Positions 25,420 through 32,448 of a DNA stretch of 32,448 nucleotides are shown in pieces (within the stretch, counting starts at the first letter, position 1; each line of letters starts with the position of its first letter). Under the pieces are notes generated by a model. It worked only from the letters and a program-made list of their open reading frames with translations. It did no database searches and was not told the origin of the DNA. Position numbers and translations under genes: made by a program. This DNA comes from Hyphomicrobiales bacterium. Its GTDB lineage: Bacteria; Pseudomonadota; Alphaproteobacteria; Rhizobiales; Rhizobiaceae. The stretch lies in contig JAJFHU010000049.1 of NCBI GenBank assembly GCA_021775455.1, forward strand, positions 1 to 32,448, read 5' to 3'.

Positions 25420-26367
25420 ATGTACGATTATGTGATCCTGGCATCCGGACTTGTTGTTCTGCTGATTGGGGGCGATTTCCTTGTCAGGGGCGCCGTCGGT
25501 CTGGCGGAACGATTTAACATCCCGCCGCTGATAATTGGTTTGACTATCGTTTCATTCGGAACTTCAGCACCGGAATTCTTTGTATCGGTTGAGGCCGCCT
25601 GGGATGGCCAGGGTGGATTGGCAGTCGGCAATGTGGTCGGCTCAAACATCGCAAATGTATTGCTTGTGCTTGGTCTGCCAGCCATCATCCTCTCCACTTC
25701 GTGCCGGGAAGAGGGTATAGGTCGCAATATCCTGGTAATGCTTGGATTATCAGCAGTCTTCATAATCATGCTGCTGAAAGGATCACTGGAACGATATGAC
25801 GGACTGATCCTCATAGCACTGCTGGCCCTGTTTTTGTGGGATCAATACAAGTCAGCACTTCAAGCGCGATCATCCGTGGAGCGAGATCTTGATTACCACG
25901 AAGAAGTTCATCACATTCCCTCCTCCCTGGCCAAAAGTGCTGCCCTGGCGATTGCCGGATTGGTGATGCTGCCGATCGGAGGCAGGTTAATTGTAGTGTC
26001 AGCAACCGGTATTGCTGAATCAATGGGTGTATCCAGCGAGATTGTTGGCTTGTCCATCGTCGCAATTGGCACCTCGCTGCCTGAGTTGGCGGCATCGCTG
26101 ATGGCTGTTTTCAGAGGCAAGTCATCTGTTGCACTGGGAAATATTGTCGGCTCCAACATTTTCAACATTGCAGCAATTATGGGTATCACCGCAGCGATTG
26201 TGCCAATGGAGTTCGGCCCGCACATCCTGCTTGTGGATGTATGGATTATGCTTGCATCTTCGTTGTTGCTCGGTGCGCTTGCCCATTATCACGTGGTAAT
26301 TGGAAAGGTCGGAGGCATTGCAATGGTGGGATTTTATACAATGTATTTGGTTACAGTGTTTTGGTGA
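25420..26367 (+). CDS. Calcium/sodium antiporter, CaCA family (YrbG-like)
   Basis: The 315-residue polytopic membrane protein shows the internal duplication typical of CaCA exchangers. The first alpha-repeat has FGTSAPEFFVS (residues 46-56) and GNVVGSN (70-76); the second has IGTSLPELAAS (216-226) and GNIVGSN (240-246). The glutamates of the TS-PE motifs are the cation-binding residues in the family. A charged cytoplasmic loop (about 142-170) separates the two halves. It should exchange Ca2+ or a related cation for Na+ across the inner membrane. The gene stands alone between omp and the SDR gene. Confidence 0.92.
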   Translation: MYDYVILASGLVVLLIGGDFLVRGAVGLAERFNIPPLIIGLTIVSFGTSAPEFFVSVEAAWDGQGGLAVGNVVGSNIANVLLVLGLPAIILSTSCREEGIGRNILVMLGLSAVFIIMLLKGSLERYDGLILIALLALFLWDQYKSALQARSSVERDLDYHEEVHHIPSSLAKSAALAIAGLVMLPIGGRLIVVSATGIAESMGVSSEIVGLSIVAIGTSLPELAASLMAVFRGKSSVALGNIVGSNIFNIAAIMGITAAIVPMEFGPHILLVDVWIMLASSLLLGALAHYHVVIGKVGGIAMVGFYTMYLVTVFW

Positions 26368-26409
26368 TACCACTTTCGCTTTAACGCAAAATACTGGGAG
26401 AATTAGAAC

Positions 26410-27174
26410 TTGACCACAAAACGCCAACGAACAGCCCTTGTAACCGGCGGAGCGCGTCGAATTGGTGAGGCTATCGTTCGCGACTTGGCGGCCAATGGCT
26501 TTAAAATCTGTTTCAGTTTTGCAGGATCAGATGACTGCGCAGATTTGCTTGTGGAAAAACTCAATACCAATGGCGTTGTTGTGTGTGCAATCGAAGCAGA
26601 TCTGACTGAGGCTGCCCAATGCAAGAACCTGTTTGATGAAGCTGTAAGGGCCGTTGGCACCATTGATCTTCTGGTAAACAACGCCTCTATCTTTGAACCT
26701 GATAGTGCCTATAAATTCAACGAGGAACTATGGGACAAACATTTTGCCATCCATACCAAGGCACCGGCAATATTAAGCGCCGCAATGGCGGAGCAAGTGG
26801 AACTTGAGGAAGGGCTTGTTGTCAATATCATTGATCAAAGGGTATTGAGACCAAATCCAAAATTCTATTCCTATTCCCTTTCGAAATCCGCATTGTGGAC
26901 AGCCACCCGTATTTCCGCACAAGCACTAGCACCACGCATACGGGTGAATGCGATCGGGCCAGGCCCAACATTGAAAAATTCACGTCAGGAGCAATCGGAT
27001 TTTGACATGCAATTGGGGACTTTGCTGCTTAAGCGTGGCCCGGCACTTCGTGAGTTTGGCGAGACTATTCGCTATTTTTACAACACTCCCTCGATAACAG
27101 GACAAATGATTGCACTTGATGGCGGCCAGCATCTGGCTTGGGAAACCGCAGACGTTGCTGATGTTGTGGAATAG
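26410..27174 (+). CDS. Short-chain reductase, pteridine-reductase/FolM-like
   Basis: This 254-residue SDR has the Rossmann cofactor motif VTGGARRIGEAI (residues 11-22), with arginines suited to NADPH, and NNAS (90-93). The classical catalytic serine is replaced by D142, with Y155 and K159 at spacings of 13 and 4. The same D/Y/K pattern is used by pteridine reductase PTR1 and by FolM-type dihydromonapterin reductases. Reduction of a pterin or folate is therefore the best guess. No ATG is available; a TTG at 26410 is supported by GGGAG nine bases upstream. It lies 51 bases before uvrC and is probably co-transcribed. Confidence 0.85.
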   Translation: MTTKRQRTALVTGGARRIGEAIVRDLAANGFKICFSFAGSDDCADLLVEKLNTNGVVVCAIEADLTEAAQCKNLFDEAVRAVGTIDLLVNNASIFEPDSAYKFNEELWDKHFAIHTKAPAILSAAMAEQVELEEGLVVNIIDQRVLRPNPKFYSYSLSKSALWTATRISAQALAPRIRVNAIGPGPTLKNSRQEQSDFDMQLGTLLLKRGPALREFGETIRYFYNTPSITGQMIALDGGQHLAWETADVADVVE

Positions 27175-27225
27175 TGTTGATTTCGAAGACTCGAAATTGA
27201 TGCAAGAATCCGGCATTCTTCTGCA

Positions 27226-29193
27226 ATGAGCAAAATCCCACCCAAGAAACCTGATCTGGCTGCCACAACCAGGGAAAAAGGCGATTCTATCCAATGGAAT
27301 GAATCGGCGCCTGCGGAGAGCGGAAAGACTGGGATCGAAGTCATTAGCGCTCACACCCGCAGACTGCCAAATTTGCCGGGTGTCTACCGCATGTTCAATG
27401 GCGACGGTGACGTGCTCTACGTTGGCAAAGCCCGAAGCCTGAAGAAGCGGGTCGCTTCTTACACCAAGATGGGTGGTCACACTAATCGCATTGCCAGAAT
27501 GATCCAGCAAACAGCTCACATGGAGTTCGTTACTACCCATACAGAGACAGAGGCATTGCTGCTGGAAGCAAACCTGATCAAGCGTTTGCGGCCCCGGTTC
27601 AATGTTTTGCTAAGGGACGACAAGAGCTTTCCCTACATTGTGGTGACAGATGATCATGAGTGCCCGGGCATCTACAAACATCGCGGAGCCCGACAGAAAA
27701 AACGGGCCTATTATGGGCCATTTGCTTCGGCTGGAGCAGTAGAGCGGACCATTAACGCCATGCAGCGCGCATTTTTAATCAGAAGCTGCAGCGACTCTGT
27801 TTTTGAAAGCAGAACACGGCCTTGCCTGTTGCATCAGATCAAACGTTGTTCAGCGCCGTGCACAAACGAAGTGACAATTTCCGAGTATGCACAATATGTA
27901 GGAGAGGCCAGGCGATTTCTGTCAGGCAAGAGTTCGGCAATACAGGCAAGTCTGTCAGAACAAATGCAGGAGGCATCAGATGCGCTTGATTTCGAGCGCG
28001 CTGCCATCTACCGGGACCGACTTTCTGCCCTGTCGCATGTGCAGGCACGACAAGGGATAAATCCTCATAATACAAGTGAGGCTGATGTTTTCGCGGTATT
28101 CCAGAAAGATGGCATGACTTGCATACAGGTGTTCTTCTTCCGGACCGGACAAAACTGGGGCAATCGAGCTTATTATCCACGTGCGGACAAGAGCATGGAA
28201 GCGGGCGAAATATTGGAATCATTTTTGGGTCAGTTCTATGATGATCGCCCGTGCCCTCGTCTCATTCTGATTTCCCACAAGGGCAAGGACATCGGATTGC
28301 TGAGCGAAGCGTTTACAAGCCGTGCCGGGCACCGGGTTGAAATCTCGAAACCAAGTCGTGGAGAAAAGCGCGAGCTTGTCGATCACGCCACCTCAAATGC
28401 AAGGGAGGCTTTGGAACGAAAGCTGGTGGAGTCGTCAACCCAGGCAAAATTGATGACGGGACTTGCGGAAGCGTTTGGATTGGATCGTGTCCCCTCAAGA
28501 ATAGAAGTTTACGATAATTCCCACATCATGGGCACAAACGCTGTTGGTGCAATGGTGGTTAGCGGGCCGGAAGGATTTGTCAAAAACCAGTACCGCAAGT
28601 TCAATATCAAATCGAAGGAACTGGTTCCCGGAGATGATTACGGGATGATGCGGGAAGTCTTAAATCGACGATTTTCTCGTTTGCTGAAAGAACAGGGACT
28701 GCCGGATGAAATTGCGAATGATGAGCATGATGCCGAAATTGTTGGCGTTTGGCCAAACCTTCTTTTGATTGATGGAGGACTTGGCCAAATGAATGCTGTC
28801 CATCATACGCTGGACGAACTGGGCATTGCAGACAGGGTTGATATTGTTGGCATCGCCAAGGGCCCTGACCGCGATGCAGGTCGAGAAAAATTCTTCATGC
28901 GGGGCAAGCCCTCATTCATGCTTCCAGAGCGCGACCCGGTGCTCTATTTTGTTCAACGGTTACGTGATGAGGCACACCGATTCGCGATCGGATCACATCG
29001 CGCACGGCGAAAGAAAGAGATGGTGAGAAATCCCCTCGATGAAATCCCGGGTATCGGGCCTGGTCGCAAGCGCGCGCTTTTGCATCGGTTTGGATCTGCG
29101 AAGGCTGTTGCCCGCGCGGCGGTCAATGATCTGAAGGATGTGGAAGGAATTTCCGAACAAATGGCACAGGCGATTCACGATCATTTTCAGTAG
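27226..29193 (+). CDS. uvrC: Excinuclease ABC subunit C
   Basis: The 655-residue dual-incision nuclease of nucleotide excision repair. The GIY-YIG domain (about 48-130) shows LPGVYRMF and [19 protein letters not shown] cysteine-containing region ([17 protein letters not shown]) comes next, then the UVR domain that contacts UvrB (about 245-280, [17 protein letters not shown]). The RNase H-like second nuclease domain includes [20 protein letters not shown] and [13 protein letters not shown]. The C-terminus is a helix-hairpin-helix DNA-binding pair ([18 protein letters not shown]). An N-terminal extension of about 45 residues precedes the nuclease domain, as in many alphaproteobacterial members. 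Confidence 0.97.
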   Translation: MSKIPPKKPDLAATTREKGDSIQWNESAPAESGKTGIEVISAHTRRLPNLPGVYRMFNGDGDVLYVGKARSLKKRVASYTKMGGHTNRIARMIQQTAHMEFVTTHTETEALLLEANLIKRLRPRFNVLLRDDKSFPYIVVTDDHECPGIYKHRGARQKKRAYYGPFASAGAVERTINAMQRAFLIRSCSDSVFESRTRPCLLHQIKRCSAPCTNEVTISEYAQYVGEARRFLSGKSSAIQASLSEQMQEASDALDFERAAIYRDRLSALSHVQARQGINPHNTSEADVFAVFQKDGMTCIQVFFFRTGQNWGNRAYYPRADKSMEAGEILESFLGQFYDDRPCPRLILISHKGKDIGLLSEAFTSRAGHRVEISKPSRGEKRELVDHATSNAREALERKLVESSTQAKLMTGLAEAFGLDRVPSRIEVYDNSHIMGTNAVGAMVVSGPEGFVKNQYRKFNIKSKELVPGDDYGMMREVLNRRFSRLLKEQGLPDEIANDEHDAEIVGVWPNLLLIDGGLGQMNAVHHTLDELGIADRVDIVGIAKGPDRDAGREKFFMRGKPSFMLPERDPVLYFVQRLRDEAHRFAIGSHRARRKKEMVRNPLDEIPGIGPGRKRALLHRFGSAKAVARAAVNDLKDVEGISEQMAQAIHDHFQ

Positions 29194-29285
29194 TCTGCGG
29201 GTTATTCTTTGGGAAACGGCGAAAATGATTCAAAAACGGCGCGAAAGTAGTTGAATTCAAAGCAAGATTGGGTTTGTTTGTTTCC

Positions 29286-29888
29286 ATGAAAGAGTCAGCG
29301 GCATCTGTGAATAACAAATTGTGGACCATTCCAAACATGCTGACTTACGGCCGCATTGTCGCTGTGCCCATGGTAGTGTTGTGTTTCTTTATTGAGGGTC
29401 GGTTGAGCGGTTCAGATTTTGCCAGATGGTCGGCATTGGCGATATTCATTGTAGCCAGTATCACCGATTTCTTTGACGGTTATCTGGCACGAATTTGGAA
29501 ACAAGGTTCGAAATTTGGAACCATGCTGGATCCCATTGCAGACAAGCTGTTGGTTGCAGCATGTCTTCTGGTTTTGGCGGCTGATGGAACGATTGCCGGT
29601 TGGACCATTTGGGCTGCAATCATAATCCTGTGCAGAGAGATACTGGTATCCGGTCTTCGTGAATATCTTGCGGAACTAAAGGTTAGCGTGCCTGTAACAC
29701 GAATTGCAAAATGGAAAACAACCATGCAGATGATTGCGATTGGTTTCCTCCTGGCAGGCCCGGCCGGCGACAAGATACTGCCATACACCACAGAAAGCGG
29801 CATCGTATTGTTATGGGCTGCTGCACTTATTACGTTGTACACTGGATACGACTATTTTCGTGCCGGGCTTCGGCATGTGGTTGGTTAG
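29286..29888 (+). CDS. pgsA: CDP-diacylglycerol-glycerol-3-phosphate 3-phosphatidyltransferase
   Basis: This 200-residue inner-membrane enzyme makes phosphatidylglycerol phosphate, the committed step to PG and cardiolipin. The CDP-alcohol phosphotransferase signature is complete: D64-G65-x2-A68-R69-x8-G78-x3-D82-x3-D86. WTIPNMLTYGRI at the N-terminus is typical of PgsA, and about six hydrophobic segments fit the family. I chose the ATG at 29286; an in-frame TTG at 29268 would add six residues. It lies 92 bases after uvrC, an adjacency common in proteobacteria, and 36 bases before moaD. Confidence 0.94.
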   Translation: MKESAASVNNKLWTIPNMLTYGRIVAVPMVVLCFFIEGRLSGSDFARWSALAIFIVASITDFFDGYLARIWKQGSKFGTMLDPIADKLLVAACLLVLAADGTIAGWTIWAAIIILCREILVSGLREYLAELKVSVPVTRIAKWKTTMQMIAIGFLLAGPAGDKILPYTTESGIVLLWAAALITLYTGYDYFRAGLRHVVG

Positions 29889-29924
29889 GACCTGAGCTCT
29901 GGCTGAAAATCGGGAGCAGCAAAC

Positions 29925-30179
29925 ATGAAACTTGTTTATTTTGCCTGGCTGCGCGAACGAGTTGGTTTTGGACAGGAAGAGATAGATCTTCCGCAAGAAG
30001 TCTCAACCGTCAGCGAACTGTTAAACTGGCTTAGATCTCGTGGTGAAAACTTTGAAGAGGCTTTGAAGCATCCAGAAGTGATCCGTGTTGCCATTGATCA
30101 GGTACATGAAAATGACCTTGATAAAAACATCACTTCAGCCAAGGAAATTGCCCTGTTCCCCCCAATGACCGGCGGTTAG
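29925..30179 (+). CDS. moaD: Molybdopterin synthase sulfur-carrier subunit
   Basis: This 84-residue ubiquitin-like protein ends in PPMTGG; the terminal Gly-Gly is thiocarboxylated and donates sulfur to precursor Z in molybdopterin formation. KLVYFAWLRERVG at the N-terminus and KEIALFPPMTGG at the end are characteristic. The partner moaE starts two bases after its stop codon, so both subunits of the synthase are made from one message. Confidence 0.95.
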   Translation: MKLVYFAWLRERVGFGQEEIDLPQEVSTVSELLNWLRSRGENFEEALKHPEVIRVAIDQVHENDLDKNITSAKEIALFPPMTGG

Positions 30180-30181
30180 GA

Positions 30182-30661
30182 ATGGCCATGAAGAAGCCGG
30201 TTGTGCAAATTCAGCAGGATAATTTCGATGTTGGGCTAGAAGTCAAAAAACTCACCAACACAAGCAACAATGTTGGCGCAATTGTAACGTTTACCGGTTT
30301 GTGCCGGGACGAGGAAGGCTTGCTATCGGCGCTCGAGCTTGAACACTATCCGGGGATGGCAGAAAACGAGATTACCCGAATTGCTGAACAGGCAATAGAA
30401 CGGTTTGGTTTGTCAGCGGCTACCGTAATTCACCGATATGGCAAAATTGAAACTGGTGAAAATATTGTACTGGTTGTAACTGCGGCCAGACACCGTCAGG
30501 TTGCGTTTGATGGTGCTCAATTCATCATGGACTTTCTCAAAAACAATGCCCCGTTCTGGAAAAAAGAACATCGTCTTGATGGGACTACTGGCGATTGGGT
30601 TGATGCCAAGGACATTGATGACCAATCACTGAACAAATGGAAACCCGTCGGAAAAAATTGA
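30182..30661 (+). CDS. moaE: Molybdopterin synthase catalytic subunit
   Basis: This 159-residue large subunit of molybdopterin synthase shows the family blocks GAIVTFTGLCRDEEGLLSAL, LELEHYPGMAENEI, VIHRYGKIETGENIVLV and RHRQVAFDGAQFIMDFLKNN. APFWKKEHRLDG follows and contains the active-site lysine region that accepts the MoaD C-terminus. Its length is normal. The ATG at 30182 directly follows moaD. The gene ends 53 bases before the convergent GntR-type gene. Confidence 0.95.
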   Translation: MAMKKPVVQIQQDNFDVGLEVKKLTNTSNNVGAIVTFTGLCRDEEGLLSALELEHYPGMAENEITRIAEQAIERFGLSAATVIHRYGKIETGENIVLVVTAARHRQVAFDGAQFIMDFLKNNAPFWKKEHRLDGTTGDWVDAKDIDDQSLNKWKPVGKN

Positions 30662-30674
30662 AACAGGCGTATAA

Positions 30675-30690
30675 TCAGCACCCTGGCTGA
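30675..30690. terminator. Small hairpin between convergent moaE and gntR-type gene
   Basis: TCAGC (30675-30679) and GCTGA (30686-30690) can pair around a 6-base loop in the 53-base convergent gap. There is no T-run on either side, so it is only a weak bidirectional terminator candidate. Confidence 0.2.
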
Positions 30691-30714
30691 GAATGTTCCA
30701 CGACGGCATGGCAA

Positions 30715-31395
30715 TTACGGCCATACCCCTTCATTCAACATTTCAATCGCTGCCATCAAATCAAACTCCAGGCTGGCCTGGACTTCATCGGCATCTCGCG
30801 CGCGCAAAGCAGCCACTATTCTTCGGTGACCTACATTGGGGTCAGATTTTGCGGTGTTGGCGCGCTCTACCGCCTGCCTGAAATATGGTCCAATTTGAAG
30901 CCAAAGGCCATCTATCATCGTTAATAGATTTGGCCGAACAGCCGCCCCGTACAAAGTAAAATGGAAACTGTAGTGATTACCAATATAATTGTCGTAATCA
31001 TATTGTTCCAGAGCTGCCGCCATGTCGTCAATCAATGCCTGCATTCGGTCGATAGAAGAAACGGAAATAGCTGGCGTTGCAAACATTCCGGCCAATCCTT
31101 CCAGCGCACAGCGAATTTCATGCAACTCAACCAGCCGTTCATCACTCATAAGCGGAACGCGAATGGTTCGACTGCTTGAAAGTTCCAGGGCACCATCTGC
31201 GACCAACCGGTTCAGCGCATCCCTTACAGGCATCAATGAAGTATTGAATTCCTCAGCAAGTGGTCTGAGTGGAAGCTTTTGACCAGGAACAACATGTCCA
31301 CCCATCAACATCATCCTGCACCGCTGCAATATTTGATCTCGCAAAGGTTCAGACGCTGTGCGAGTTACTTTAGTAAAAATGCTGCCAGCCGGCAT
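30715..31395 (-). CDS. GntR family regulator, FadR/FCD subfamily
   Basis: The 226-residue regulator has an N-terminal winged helix-turn-helix (about 14-82) with LRDQILQRCRMMLMGGHVVPGQKLPLRPLAEEF and the recognition part TSLMPVRDALNRLVADGAL. The all-helical FCD ligand domain follows (about 85-220). FCD histidines that commonly bind a metal can be seen in NHYSFHFTLYGAA and VGHRRIVAALRARD. It is divergent from a substrate-binding-protein gene, a common arrangement for a local repressor of an ABC transport operon. The start is the ATG at 31395. The ligand is unknown. Confidence 0.9.
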   Translation of the reverse strand: MPAGSIFTKVTRTASEPLRDQILQRCRMMLMGGHVVPGQKLPLRPLAEEFNTSLMPVRDALNRLVADGALELSSSRTIRVPLMSDERLVELHEIRCALEGLAGMFATPAISVSSIDRMQALIDDMAAALEQYDYDNYIGNHYSFHFTLYGAAVRPNLLTMIDGLWLQIGPYFRQAVERANTAKSDPNVGHRRIVAALRARDADEVQASLEFDLMAAIEMLNEGVWP

Positions 31396-31662
31396 TTTAT
31401 AGCTGTTCCCTCTAAACCCTGAAGCATAAGGCTGTCAGGCTGTTGCAAACAATAGTGCTTTGGTCGGAGTACACATACAACTGTGCACTAGCATACACAA
31501 TGTGGAAAACTTTAGTGTGATAACGTGTCAATTATTTTTTTATTTTATATTTCAATATGTTATATCCTTAATACTAATAATTTGCAAATTTTTTTGTTTG
31601 TGATAACAATTGCTTTGCATTAATGCACGGCCCCCAAGGGAGCCAATAAGGGAGAAACAACC
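31396..31662. promoter_or_regulatory. AT-rich divergent regulatory region, gntR-type gene / ABC transporter
   Basis: This 267-base gap is far more AT-rich than its surroundings (about 31520-31615). It contains perfect palindromes AATTTGCAAATT (31579-31590) and GCATTAATGC (31617-31626), and an imperfect TGTG-N10-CACA dyad (31482-31499) within TGTGCACTAGCATACACA. The last is a possible GntR operator. A purine-rich ribosome-binding site (AAGGGAGAAAC) precedes the transporter ATG. No ORF or RNA gene is visible. Confidence 0.5.
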
Positions 31663-32448
31663 ATGAACTTGAAAACACTGACACTTTCAGTGGCAGCGGT
31701 GGCTCTTGCTACAAGTGCAGCTGTAGCTGAAGACATAACCATTGTGTCCTGGGGTGGTGCTTATTCTGCATCTCAGAACAAAGCATACCACCAGCCGTAT
31801 ATGGCAAATAACCCGGGCGTGAACATCATCAATGATGAATCTGCGGCTGAGGCTGTCGCAAAGCTGCGCGCCATGAAAGAAGCCGATAACGTCACTTGGG
31901 ACGTGGTTGACGTAGTTCCTGCTGATGCGATTCGCGCATGCGATGAAGGACTTGCACTCGAAATTGATGTGGATTCCCAACTTGCACCGGCGCCAGATGG
32001 TACCCCTGCATCCGAAGATTTTGGTGATCTTCTGGTATCACCATGCTTCATCCCACAGATCGTCTATTCAACTACTCTCGGTTATCGCACCGACTTGGTG
32101 GGAGACTCAGCGCCAACTGAAATCTGCGCGCTATTTGATCTTGATAAATATCCAGGCAAGCGTTCACTCGAAAAGCGTCCAATCAACAATGTTGAATGGG
32201 CCCTGCTTTGTGACGGCGTAGCCAAGGCTGACATTTATGATGTGCTTGGCACTCCTGAAGGTGTTGATCAGGCTTTGGCCAAACTCGACACCATCAAGGA
32301 CCAGGTGATCTGGTGGTCAGCTGGTGCTGAAACTCCTCAGTTCCTTGCTGATGGCGAAGTTGTCATGGGTTCAACCTATAATGGCCGCCTTTTTGCTTTG
32401 ATCGAAGAGCAAAAGCAGCCTGTTGGCATGCTATGGGATGCTCAGGTG
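31663..32448 (+). CDS. ABC transporter periplasmic substrate-binding protein, polyamine type (3' end outside window)
   Basis: The frame is open from the ATG at 31663 to the window end (262 codons, no stop). A signal peptide (about 1-22, SVAAVALATSAAVAED) precedes a mature protein starting ITIVSWGGAYSASQNKAYHQ. That opening matches the spermidine/putrescine PotD/PotF-like group (SBP type 8). Other blocks include KLRAMKEADNVTWDVVDV, IVYSTTLGYRTD and WWSAGAETPQFLADGEVVMG. It would capture a small cationic or related solute in the periplasm for an ABC importer encoded beyond the window. AAGGGAGAAAC about 7 bases upstream is a strong ribosome-binding site. The divergent GntR-type protein is the likely regulator. 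Confidence 0.9.
   Translation, partial: MNLKTLTLSVAAVALATSAAVAEDITIVSWGGAYSASQNKAYHQPYMANNPGVNIINDESAAEAVAKLRAMKEADNVTWDVVDVVPADAIRACDEGLALEIDVDSQLAPAPDGTPASEDFGDLLVSPCFIPQIVYSTTLGYRTDLVGDSAPTEICALFDLDKYPGKRSLEKRPINNVEWALLCDGVAKADIYDVLGTPEGVDQALAKLDTIKDQVIWWSAGAETPQFLADGEVVMGSTYNGRLFALIEEQKQPVGMLWDAQV

Noticed and set aside
31595-31612. lac-operator-like sequence (GTGATAACAATT)
   Set aside because: It matches only half an operator, and there is no LacI-type gene or lac context. The similarity is probably chance in an AT-rich stretch.
1-32448. tRNA, rRNA, CRISPR array, prophage, toxin-antitoxin or restriction genes
   Set aside because: All intergenic gaps were read. None holds a cloverleaf-like sequence or regular repeat-spacer pattern, and no encoded protein fits these classes apart from the IS30 transposase fragment.

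Overview
The window reads as chromosome of an alphaproteobacterium, most likely of the Hyphomicrobiales (Rhizobiales). This rests on gene content and order recalled from that group, not on a search: aspS and rnd close to ppx, ppk1, a short DnaA-like hdaA, an AI-2E/PerM-type membrane protein and purM-purN; then an Omp25/31-like porin, an SDR, uvrC, pgsA and moaD-moaE. The AspRS also looks like the non-discriminating type used with GatCAB. Base composition is moderate and coding density is high. Several genes start at TTG or GTG.

Layout. (1) 1-208: the end of an IS30-family insertion sequence, cut by the window edge. (2) 243-9291: a long minus-strand run. In transcription order it holds a secreted DUF4142 protein and a type 1 copper protein, LemA, a DUF2207 membrane protein, a protein made of three fused Rid (YjgF/RutC-like) domains, parC, and a membrane-anchored class III cyclase with TolB-like and TPR regions. 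(3) 9487-11292: an AraC-type regulator converging on a secreted alpha/beta hydrolase. (4) 11435-14678: aspS and rnd, divergent. (5) 14679-21026: a second, soluble cyclase/TPR paralogue, then ppx, ppk1 and hdaA, all on the minus strand. (6) 21103-23978: an AI-2E-family permease diverging from purM-purN. (7) 24038-26367: a small secreted Cys protein, an outer-membrane beta-barrel protein and a CaCA antiporter. (8) 26410-30661: a pteridine-reductase-like SDR, uvrC, pgsA, moaD and moaE. (9) 30715 to the end: a GntR/FCD regulator divergent from a polyamine-type ABC substrate-binding protein that runs off the window.

Most of the content is housekeeping: decatenation, Asp/Asn-tRNA charging, tRNA processing, polyphosphate turnover, replication control, purine synthesis, excision repair, phosphatidylglycerol synthesis and molybdopterin synthesis. 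The less ordinary parts are the single-chain triple-Rid protein coupled to lemA-DUF2207, the two cyclase/TPR paralogues that differ at the adenine-specifying residue and in membrane anchoring, the DUF4142-cupredoxin pair, and several short perfect inverted repeats placed where operators or leader hairpins would sit. I see no tRNA, rRNA, CRISPR array, prophage or defence island. No wholly new multi-gene system can be claimed from sequence alone; the triple-Rid operon is the best candidate for follow-up.
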